Below, piece by piece: positions 7,293-13,181 of a DNA stretch of 13,181 nucleotides. This DNA is from UBA4658 sp002405485 (GTDB lineage Bacteria; Planctomycetota; Phycisphaerae; Phycisphaerales; UBA1924). The position numbers and the translations under genes are program-made. Where the stretch lies: the NCBI GenBank assembly GCA_036823255.1, contig DAISGC010000100.1:1-13181 (forward strand), read 5' to 3'. The notes under the pieces were generated by a model. The model saw only the letters and a program-made list of their open reading frames with translations, was not told where the DNA came from and did no database searches. The number at the start of each line of letters is the position of its first letter. The first letter of the stretch is position 1.

Positions 7293-9377
7293 CTATCGCA
7301 CCGTTGGTGGCGCAGGCGTCCCGCCTGTGCGATCGCCGTCCAGCGTGAGTATCGGGGGATACGCCCGCGTCGGCAGACCATGCCGCGACTCGCGCGGGCT
7401 CTTGGGCGTCGCGTCGAAGATCATGAGCTCGCCCTCCAGCATCGTGTCCCGCCGCGGGTCAAAGTTCGCGCACCAGTGGAACAGCGCGTCGTCGATCTTC
7501 GTGAGATCCACCCCGGAGCCGACGATGATCGCGTAGCGGATGCCGCCGTCGGCCTCGGCGATTGCTCGGCGAAGCTCGCCCGCGATCCGGTCGACATCCA
7601 CGCCCGTGCCCGCCTCCGCGGATTCCAGCGACTTGTCCACGCTCACCAGCAGCCATCGGCGACCCAGGTCCCCCGGGCATGCGGCGTCCAGCACGCCCGC
7701 GATCGAGCGAACACCGGCGACCACGCGCTCGCCGTCGGCGGCCCGGGCCGCGGTGCCAACCTCCGGCCCCGCCATCCGCTCCGCCTCACGCTTCGGCGTC
7801 GCGTCAAACCCGATCTTTCCGCCCGCGCCAAGATACGGCGCGGCGTGGTCCAGGATGTCCAGCGGCCCCTCAACGATCGCCACGTCGCGTGCCGGATGGC
7901 AGTGCTCCCCCACCGCTCGCAAGACCGCCGTGGCGTCGTGCACGTCCACATCCTGATCCACAACGCAGATGGTCTTGGTCCAGGCCATCTGCCCCGCGCC
8001 CCAGACGCTGTGCATGACCCGCCGCCCCTGCAGCGGATACTCCTTCTTGATCTTGATGTGCGCCGCGTTGTGAAACGCGCCGTACATCGGCAGGTCATAG
8101 TCCGCGATGTCGTGCACGATTGTCTTGAGCAACGGCAGGAAGAGCCGCTCGGTCGCTTTGCCCAGGAAGTAGTCCTCCTGCGGCGGCAGCCCGACCACCG
8201 TCGTCGGATAGATCGGGTCGCGCCGATGCGTGATCGCCGTCACCGTGAGCAGCGGATACCGATCCGGCAGCGAATAGAACCCCGTGTGATCGCCGAAGGG
8301 CCCTTCGAAGACCGCACCCGGCCCGATGGGGCCCGCGTTCGGATCGCGCGGGTCATAGTCGATGAACCCCGCTTCGTTGGAGACGTATCCCTCGATCACG
8401 ATCTCGGCGTTCGCCGGCACCCAGAGCGGCACGGTCTTGCCGCGGACCATCGGGATGCCGCCCTTGTTCAGGAAGCCCGCCAGCAGCAGCTCGCTGATGC
8501 CCGGGGGCAGGGGCGCGGTGGCGGCGTAGGGCATCACGCTCTCGCCCCCGAGCGCGATGGCGACGGGCATCGGCTTGCCCAGTTTCTTCCACGATCGCCA
8601 GTGCCTTGCGCCGTCGTGGTGCATGTGCCAGTGCATGGCGAAGGTCTTCTCGCCGAGCACTTGCACGCGGTACATCCCGATGTTGTGGCTCGGGGGCTTT
8701 GGGTTGTCGCGATCGTCGGCGTGGACGGTGTGGATGCCGGCGAGGGTGATGTAGCGCCCGCGATACAGCCGGTTCCACTCCTCCCCGCGGCCCAGCCCGG
8801 GGACGGCGTCGTTCACGTGCGCCGGATACCCGAGCGCGGCGAAGTCGCCGTCCAATGGCCAGCAGCGGATGATCGGGAGCCGGCGGAGATCGACCTTGTC
8901 CTGCGGGATGACGACTTCCTGGCAGAGCCCGCTGCCGCGCGTGCGCCTCGGCGGGATGCGGAGGAGGGGGAGGAACTGCCGGGCCTTGGCGATGATCTCG
9001 CCGAGGGACCTCGGCGGCTCGGGCTTGGTGAGCTCCCCGATGATCTGGGCGAGCGCCTCGAGTCCGCCCGGGGTGTGCCCGCCGTCGTCGTGGCAGCCCA
9101 GGGCCATCTCCATGCGATGTGCGCTTCCGAACTGGTTGATGAGCACGGGCCAGTCGGAGCCCTGGACGCTCTCAAAGAGCAGTGCGGAGCCCCCGAGGTG
9201 GTGGAACCGGGGATCGGTGAAGCGGGTGGCCGGGCTTGGGGGGTTGGGAGCGGGCGACTTGCTCTGGCGATCGGCGAGCGCGGTGATGGCGAGGACGGGG
9301 CTGGTGGTCTCACGCACTCGGCGGAGCTCGCCCTTGGCGTCGAGAGCGTTCAGGAAATCGCGTGTGGTCCGGTACAT
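7293..9377 (-). CDS. UbiD-family decarboxylase, long form
   Basis: The 694-residue product belongs to the prenylated-FMN-dependent UbiD decarboxylases, which act on aromatic or alpha,beta-unsaturated acids in quinone and related pathways. Cofactor and metal site: HNIGMYR (N232, R237), MHHDGARHW (H254 likely ligand) and PPGISE (E296), in spacing that follows fungal Fdc1 N168/R173/H191/E233. Further family blocks are YAATAPLP, AEIVIEG (E325, E329) and EGPFGDHTG (358-366). It is roughly 200 residues longer than E. coli UbiD. The C-terminal part repeats FDATPK (524-529 and 654-659) and has CANFDPRRD, as in the long 'menaquinone biosynthesis decarboxylase' subclass, so a role in menaquinone synthesis is plausible but not proven. 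Its flavin prenyltransferase partner (UbiX) is not in the window. The ATG has an agga about 7 nt upstream. The last 11 codons (TGGTPAPPTVR) come from a palindromic element and look like an add-on. Confidence 0.92.
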   Translation of the reverse strand: MYRTTRDFLNALDAKGELRRVRETTSPVLAITALADRQSKSPAPNPPSPATRFTDPRFHHLGGSALLFESVQGSDWPVLINQFGSAHRMEMALGCHDDGGHTPGGLEALAQIIGELTKPEPPRSLGEIIAKARQFLPLLRIPPRRTRGSGLCQEVVIPQDKVDLRRLPIIRCWPLDGDFAALGYPAHVNDAVPGLGRGEEWNRLYRGRYITLAGIHTVHADDRDNPKPPSHNIGMYRVQVLGEKTFAMHWHMHHDGARHWRSWKKLGKPMPVAIALGGESVMPYAATAPLPPGISELLLAGFLNKGGIPMVRGKTVPLWVPANAEIVIEGYVSNEAGFIDYDPRDPNAGPIGPGAVFEGPFGDHTGFYSLPDRYPLLTVTAITHRRDPIYPTTVVGLPPQEDYFLGKATERLFLPLLKTIVHDIADYDLPMYGAFHNAAHIKIKKEYPLQGRRVMHSVWGAGQMAWTKTICVVDQDVDVHDATAVLRAVGEHCHPARDVAIVEGPLDILDHAAPYLGAGGKIGFDATPKREAERMAGPEVGTAARAADGERVVAGVRSIAGVLDAACPGDLGRRWLLVSVDKSLESAEAGTGVDVDRIAGELRRAIAEADGGIRYAIIVGSGVDLTKIDDALFHWCANFDPRRDTMLEGELMIFDATPKSPRESRHGLPTRAYPPILTLDGDRTGGTPAPPTVR
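7295..7333. repeat. REP-like palindromic element at a convergent junction
   Basis: A 9-bp stem with one G-U pair (gcgcaggcg at 7310-7318 with cgcctgtgc at 7322-7330, loop tcc) lies inside a second, competing 7-bp perfect inverted repeat (atcgcac at 7295-7301 with gtgcgat at 7327-7333). The core resembles an interspersed 'gcaggcgtcccgcctg' palindrome I recall from planctomycete and other GC-rich genomes. It covers the UbiD 3' end and lies just after the ATPase stop, so it could also end transcription from both sides, although no T tract follows. Confidence 0.55.
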
Positions 9378-9441
9378 CCAGTGTCCTGAGCGTACACGCC
9401 CTCCCCGCTACCATGTTCGGAGTCCACGCCGGAGCCGAGTC
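9378..9441. promoter_or_regulatory. Divergent promoter region between UbiD and methyltransferase genes
   Basis: These 64 bp must hold promoters for both flanking genes. On the plus strand TACCAT (9409-9414) lies 27 nt before the GTG at 9442, the same distance as TACCCT before the peptidase ATG. A ggag at 9431-9434 is 7 nt before that GTG. On the minus strand TACGCT (9389-9394) lies 11 nt before the UbiD ATG. No -35 boxes stand out. No operator palindrome is evident. Confidence 0.4.
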
Positions 9442-10101
9442 GTGAGCGGTCAGGAGTCGTACGAATGGACCCGGTACTTTGACGCGGTGGAGGGCCAGCC
9501 CCCGCGTGAGACGCTGCTTGCCGCTCTGGACGCGTTCGACGCCGAGCGGCGGGCGAGCCAGAGCATCTCCCCGGCGGGCTGGAGGCCGATCGCCGTGGAT
9601 CTCGGGTGCGGGGAGGGGCGCGACACGCTGGAGCTGCTGCGTCGCGGGTGGCGCGTGGTGGCGATCGATTCTTCATCCGAGGCGATCCGGCGGCTCATGG
9701 ACAAGGTTCCTGTGGAGGCCATGGATCGCCTGGAGGCCCGCGTGCAGCGGTTCGAGGACGCCCGGCTTCCGCCGGTGGACCTGGTGAACGCCAGTTTCTC
9801 GCTGCCGCACTGCGACCCGTCGGAGTTTGCCGATCTGTGGCGGCTGGTGACCGCCGCGATCACGCCCGGCGGGCGGTTCTCCGGGCAGCTCTTCGGGATC
9901 CGCGACCAGTGGGCGTCGGTGAACCCCGACGGCATCGCCCGGACGTTCCACGATCGCACGACCGTCGAGCGGCTGCTGCACGAGGCCCGGCTCGCCCCCG
10001 AGCGTCTGGAGGAGATCGAACGCGACGGCAAGAACGCCTTCGGCGAGCCCAAGCGCTGGCACATCTTCCACATCGTCGCCAGGCGAGAGGGACAACGCTG
10101 A
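9442..10101 (+). CDS. Class I SAM-dependent methyltransferase (TehB-like)
   Basis: From the GTG at 9442 the product is 219 residues, a normal length for a single-domain Rossmann-fold methyltransferase. Motif I is VDLGCGEGRDT (52-62), binding the SAM amino-acid part. The acidic residue at the end of strand 2 is D76 (VVAID), expected to hold the ribose hydroxyls. VDLVNASFSLPHC corresponds to motif IV, and ITPGGRFSGQLFG to the following strand-turn region. The overall pattern is closest to TehB-like or thiopurine-type methyltransferases, but the acceptor cannot be deduced. The start is supported by ggag 7 nt upstream; the longer upstream frame is antisense to the UbiD gene and is not coding. It diverges from that gene and is followed by a 132-bp gap. 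The SAM-binding call is secure; the substrate is unknown. Confidence 0.88.
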   Translation: MSGQESYEWTRYFDAVEGQPPRETLLAALDAFDAERRASQSISPAGWRPIAVDLGCGEGRDTLELLRRGWRVVAIDSSSEAIRRLMDKVPVEAMDRLEARVQRFEDARLPPVDLVNASFSLPHCDPSEFADLWRLVTAAITPGGRFSGQLFGIRDQWASVNPDGIARTFHDRTTVERLLHEARLAPERLEEIERDGKNAFGEPKRWHIFHIVARREGQR

Positions 10102-10220
10102 GCGTCGCCCGGGTTATCGCACCTTCTCGGGGGCATCTGGCCATCCCCGCGCTTCGGCGGTCAATCATCCGGCCAACTCGCTCGATATCCCCGGGGTGTG
10201 CGCTGGGTACGCACGCTCAT

Positions 10221-10226
10221 GGGAGG
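10221..10226 (+). promoter_or_regulatory. Shine-Dalgarno deciding the carbonic anhydrase start
   Basis: gggagg at 10221-10226 lies 7 nt before the ATG at 10234. It excludes the in-frame ATG at 10219 and GTG at 10198 as preferred starts, and yields a compact signal peptide. Confidence 0.75.
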
Positions 10227-10233
10227 CATCGAC

Positions 10234-11208
10234 ATGGTCGGTTCCAAGACGCGGTTGGTTCTGCTGCTCCTGGTCGCCGGAGGCGTGCTCGGCACGGGCG
10301 CTGCGCGTGCGACGTCGGGATGGATGGACGACGCGGGGGATGACCACCACGCGCCGCCGGCACGCTCGGCCTCCAAGGCGACCCCGGCCAAGCCCGCCGT
10401 GGCGCCACCCAAGGACGAGCCCGCGCACGCTGTGACGACCACGCCGACGCCACGGGCCTCGCGGCCGGGGGCCAAGCCGCCCGCCGCGTCGGCGTCTGCG
10501 CCGGCTCCGGACGCTCGTCTGACGCCCGACGGTGCGCTCAAGCTGCTGCAGGAGGGCAACCAGCGGTGGGTGAGCGGTCAAAGCACGGATCCGAACACCG
10601 AGCCGTCGCGTCGGCAGATGCTCGCCGAGCAGGGGAGCCATCCGTTTGCGATCGTGCTCACGTGCGCCGACTCGCGTTTGCCGGCGGAGCGGATCTTCGA
10701 TCGGGGCACGGGCGATCTGTTTGTCGTGCGCGTGGCGGGCAACGTCGCGGGCACGAGCGAGACCGGCACGGTGCAGTACGGCGTGGGGCATCTCAAGGCC
10801 CCGCTGCTGGTGGTGATGGGGCACAGCAAGTGCGGCGCGGTGGCGGCGGCGGCCTCGGGCGCGGAGGCCCACGGCAAGCTCGCCGACCTGCTCACGAACA
10901 TCGCCCCGGCGGTGGACCGGGCCCGCAAGGCCAACCCGGAGGCCGAGGGGGCCACGCTGGTCGCCGCGGCGATCAAGGAGAACGTCTGGCAGACGATCTT
11001 CGATCTCATCAAGTTCAGCCCGGAAGTCCGGCGTGGCGTGGAGTCGGGCGAGCTGAAGGTCATCGGGGCCGTCTGCGACATCGCCACCGGCAAGGTGGAG
11101 TGGATGGGCGAGCACCCGTGGCAGGCCGAGCTCGTCGCCGCGATGAACGCCCGGGCCGAGCGCGACGCGACCGCCGAGGGCGGCTCACACACCGGGTCGG
11201 ACCACTGA
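10234..11208 (+). CDS. Exported beta-class carbonic anhydrase
   Basis: The 324-residue product should convert CO2 and bicarbonate outside the cytoplasmic membrane. Residues 1-26 form a classic signal peptide (MVGSKTR, a leucine/valine core, then GAARA before TSG). A low-complexity Ala/Pro/Lys/Thr linker (about 40-93) separates it from the enzyme domain (about 95-310). The domain shows NQRWVSGQ, CADSR (C144 zinc ligand; D146 and R148 the conserved catalytic dyad), FVVRVAGN and MGHSKCGA (H197 and C200, remaining zinc ligands). All zinc ligands and the Asp-Arg pair are intact, so it should be active. The extra length over typical enzymes of about 220 residues is the export signal and linker. The ATG at 10234 has a strong gggagg. 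The 132 bp before the gene hold a possible -10 (tatccc, 10186-10191) but no clear terminator for the methyltransferase. The ABC ATPase gene follows 28 bp later. Confidence 0.93.
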   Translation: MVGSKTRLVLLLLVAGGVLGTGAARATSGWMDDAGDDHHAPPARSASKATPAKPAVAPPKDEPAHAVTTTPTPRASRPGAKPPAASASAPAPDARLTPDGALKLLQEGNQRWVSGQSTDPNTEPSRRQMLAEQGSHPFAIVLTCADSRLPAERIFDRGTGDLFVVRVAGNVAGTSETGTVQYGVGHLKAPLLVVMGHSKCGAVAAAASGAEAHGKLADLLTNIAPAVDRARKANPEAEGATLVAAAIKENVWQTIFDLIKFSPEVRRGVESGELKVIGAVCDIATGKVEWMGEHPWQAELVAAMNARAERDATAEGGSHTGSDH

Positions 11209-11221
11209 GCGCGGGTGTTCC

Positions 11222-11227
11222 TACCAT
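11222..11227 (+). promoter_or_regulatory. Possible -10 box close to the second ABC ATPase start
   Basis: TACCAT lies 9 nt before the ATG at 11237, and no Shine-Dalgarno is present. If used, it would give a transcript starting within a few bases of the ATG, i.e. a leaderless or near-leaderless mRNA. There is no convincing -35 box. Confidence 0.3.
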
Positions 11228-11236
11228 GCCGCCCGC

Positions 11237-12403
11237 ATGGGCACGGCCATCGACGTCAACTTCGCTCTGGACCTGCGCGACGTCGCCAAGACGTACCGGT
11301 CGGGGCTCCTGGGGCGGTCGGAGGTTCGGGCCCTGCGCGGCGTGGAGATGCGCGTCCATCGTGGCGAGATCTTCGGGCTGCTCGGGCCCAATGGCGCTGG
11401 CAAATCCACGCTCGTCAAGATCCTGATGACGGTCATCCGACCAAGCTCGTGCAAGGGCACGATGCTCGGGCATCCCGTGGGGCACAAGGCCTCGCTCCGC
11501 CGCGTCGGATATCTCCCCGAGCACCACCGCTTTCCGGAGTATCTCACCGCCGGGCAGGTGCTGGACTACTTCGGCGCCCTCAGCGACGTTCCGAGAACCG
11601 ACCGCAGGAAGCGCTCGGGTGAGCTGCTGGATCTCGTCGGCATCTCCAAGTGGGCCGACCACAAGGTCAAGGGCTTCTCCAAGGGCATGCGCCAGCGGCT
11701 GGGCATCGCCAACGCGCTCATGATGGATCCGGAGCTTGTCGTGCTCGACGAGCCGACCGACGGCGTGGATCCGGTCGGCCGCAAGGAGATCCGTCAGGTG
11801 CTCACGCGCTTGCGCGACCAGGGACGCACGGTGTTCCTGAACTCGCACCTGCTCAGCGAGCTGGAGATGGTCTGCGATCGCGTGGCGATCATGGTGCAGG
11901 GGCTGGTCACGGCCCAGGGCACGATCGACGATCTCACGCGCGAGAGCCGGCGGTACGAGATCGAGGTGGCCCCGCCGCCCGGGCTCTCGGCGCAGGCGGC
12001 GCACCCGGCGGTGTTCCTGCCCCCGGCGTTTGAGTCGCTGGCGACGCTTGCGGCGGTGCCGGCGTATCCGGAGTCGTCGCCCTCGGCGGGCTCGATGACG
12101 CCGCCGATCTCGTCGGAGTCGGCCGCCGCACTCAGGCGCTCCGGGAAGCTGCACAGCGGCGTGCCGGTGACGATCGATCAGGCGGGGATCCGCGTGGGGA
12201 CGGACGATCCGGAGCAGGTGCAGCCGATCCTGGACCTGCTGCGGTCGCGTGGGCTGGTGATCCGTGCGGTGCGACCGGTCCGCGAGTCGCTGGAGGATCT
12301 GTTCATGAAGGCGGTGACGGATCCGAACACCGGCCGCACGCTCAAGCCCGGGGCCGACCTCGCCGTCGAGCCGACCTCGGGCCCCGGGCAGACCGGCACC
12401 TGA
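11237..12403 (+). CDS. ABC transporter ATP-binding protein (GldA-like ABC-2 type)
   Basis: The 388-residue product is the ATPase of an ABC-2 type exporter; its permease gene starts 22 bp downstream. Motifs: Walker A GPNGAGKST (50-58), a Q-loop with Glu in place of Gln (GYLPEHHRFPEYLT, E95) as in GldA-like ATPases, signature FSKGMRQRL (147-155), Walker B LVVLDEP (167-173), D-loop DGVD (175-178) and switch His H204. The C-terminal regulatory domain is split: its first strand (YEIEV, about 240-244) is parted from its second half (about 308-360, ending in SLEDLFMKAV) by roughly 60 residues rich in Pro, Ala and Ser, probably a flexible insertion. A Pro/Gly-rich tail follows to 388. No Shine-Dalgarno precedes the ATG and no other in-frame start lies nearby upstream. 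The exported substrate is unknown. Confidence 0.92.
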   Translation: MGTAIDVNFALDLRDVAKTYRSGLLGRSEVRALRGVEMRVHRGEIFGLLGPNGAGKSTLVKILMTVIRPSSCKGTMLGHPVGHKASLRRVGYLPEHHRFPEYLTAGQVLDYFGALSDVPRTDRRKRSGELLDLVGISKWADHKVKGFSKGMRQRLGIANALMMDPELVVLDEPTDGVDPVGRKEIRQVLTRLRDQGRTVFLNSHLLSELEMVCDRVAIMVQGLVTAQGTIDDLTRESRRYEIEVAPPPGLSAQAAHPAVFLPPAFESLATLAAVPAYPESSPSAGSMTPPISSESAAALRRSGKLHSGVPVTIDQAGIRVGTDDPEQVQPILDLLRSRGLVIRAVRPVRESLEDLFMKAVTDPNTGRTLKPGADLAVEPTSGPGQTGT

Positions 12404-12425
12404 ACCCGTTCACGAGCGTTCACCC

Positions 12426-13181
12426 ATGCGGCAGACTCTGGCCATCTTCGTCGACGCGTACCGCGAGCTCAACAGCAAGAAGCTGTTTTGGATCTCCATG
12501 GCGATCTCGCTGGCGGTGGTGCTGGCGCTGGCGATCCCGCGGCAGACACCCACGGGCATGGCCATCTTCGGGGCCAAGCTCGACGCCGGGCCGTTCCAGC
12601 TTCTGAGCGAGAAAGCGGTCTCGCCGTCGGCGTTCTACAAGTTCATCTACTCGTGGTTCGGGATCAACCTCTGGCTGGGGTGGGGCGCGACGATCCTGGC
12701 GCTCATCTCCACCGCGAGCATGATTCCGGATCTCGTCTCCAGCGGGTCGATCGAGCTGACGCTCTCCAAGCCGCTGGCGCGGCTGCGGCTGTTTCTGACC
12801 AAGTACGCCGCGGGGCTGGTGTTCGTCGGCTTGCAGGCGGCGGTGTTCGCGGTCGGCACGGTCCTGGCGATCGGGATCCGCAGCGGCACGTGGGACCTGC
12901 GCCCGCTGCTGGTGGTCCCGATCATGATCCTGTTCTTCTCGTTCCTGCACTGCGTGAGCGTGCTCGTGGGGCTTGTCACGCGCTCGACGCTCATGGCCCT
13001 CATCGCCGTCGTGCTCGTCTGGCTGGGCATCTGGGCAGTCCAGACCGTCGAGGGCGTCATGCTCGACCAGCGCGTGCAGAGCGAGCGACAGGTCACAAGG
13101 ACCAGCGACCAACTCGCCTCGCTCCGCACCGGACTCGAGCAGTTCAAGGCCCAGCTCCAGCGACTCGAACCCCCCCCCACC
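12426..13181 (+). CDS. ABC-2 type permease (3' partial)
   Basis: The frame from ATG 12426 is open to the window edge (252 residues visible). It is the membrane subunit that pairs with the ATPase just upstream. Predicted helices lie at about 20-37, 79-100, 126-151, 160-184 and 187-207. Between helices 2 and 3 is the segment PDLVSSGSIELTLSKPLARLR, cytoplasm-facing and characteristic of ABC-2 permeases of this type. After helix 5 comes a charged, Gln-rich helix (about 208-247; LDQRVQSERQ, DQLASLRTGL) that looks like a coiled coil, presumably the extracytoplasmic loop before a sixth helix outside the window. The start has no Shine-Dalgarno but follows the ATPase stop by 22 bp. The last visible codons are a run of nine C (13170-13178). 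Confidence 0.9.
   Translation, partial: MRQTLAIFVDAYRELNSKKLFWISMAISLAVVLALAIPRQTPTGMAIFGAKLDAGPFQLLSEKAVSPSAFYKFIYSWFGINLWLGWGATILALISTASMIPDLVSSGSIELTLSKPLARLRLFLTKYAAGLVFVGLQAAVFAVGTVLAIGIRSGTWDLRPLLVVPIMILFFSFLHCVSVLVGLVTRSTLMALIAVVLVWLGIWAVQTVEGVMLDQRVQSERQVTRTSDQLASLRTGLEQFKAQLQRLEPPPT

Noticed and set aside
7380..9389. 669-residue plus-strand open frame
   Set aside because: Antisense shadow of UbiD, with low-complexity Arg/His/Val composition and no recognisable motif.
10198..10214. Inverted repeat gtgcg/cgcac ahead of the carbonic anhydrase gene
   Set aside because: A 5-bp stem in GC-rich DNA is expected by chance, and it does not cover the ribosome binding site.
11060..12154. 364-residue minus-strand open frame
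   Set aside because: Antisense shadow of the second ABC ATPase, whose motifs are complete.
12420..13180. Minus-strand open frames at the right end
   Set aside because: The plus strand here encodes a convincing multi-helix ABC-2 permease following its ATPase; the minus frames are Asp/Arg/His-rich shadows.

Overview
The window is GC-rich, densely coded chromosomal DNA. The organism is most likely a planctomycete of the Phycisphaerae type. The main reason is the first gene: a cysteine-rich secreted protein ending in a dockerin-like repeat pair with VNDIF...FLN.WFAGGC endings, a signature I associate with the 'GC-type dockerin' proteins of that group. Frequent weak or missing Shine-Dalgarno sequences and several GTG starts fit this, but taxonomy cannot be proved from the window. 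I see no rRNA, tRNA, CRISPR array, insertion sequence, integrase or plasmid/phage gene.

Layout. (1) Positions 1-1682 hold the 3' part of the dockerin-anchored surface protein, followed by a strong intrinsic terminator with a TTCG tetraloop (1739-1771). (2) 1815-3236 is a complete M20-family metallopeptidase/dipeptidase. It converges on a small minus-strand gene for a one-helix membrane protein (3255-3557). (3) 3611-7289 is a tightly coupled plus-strand unit: a large two-helix membrane protein with extracytoplasmic domains, a possible 27-residue coupling ORF, and an ABC-2 type ATPase. No permease follows. (4) 7293-9377 (minus) is a long-form UbiD-family decarboxylase that converges on the ATPase with only 3 bp between stop codons. 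Its last codons run through a palindromic, REP-like element. (5) Diverging from it, 9442-10101 encodes a class I SAM-dependent methyltransferase. (6) 10234-11208 encodes an exported beta-class carbonic anhydrase. (7) 11237 to the window end holds a second ABC ATPase and the start of its ABC-2 permease, which is cut by the window edge.

How the genes work together. Two ABC-2 type export modules can be seen. The one at the right end is conventional (ATPase plus permease). The one in the middle pairs an ATPase with a large two-helix protein and lacks a recognisable permease in this window. The other genes (peptidase, UbiD decarboxylase, methyltransferase, carbonic anhydrase) look like ordinary housekeeping or metabolic genes without an obvious shared pathway. 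I see no clear new defence or mobile system. The items most worth a second look are the permease-less ATPase unit with its nested small ORF, the palindromic element at the convergent junction, the possible leaderless starts, and the cysteine-rich dockerin protein.
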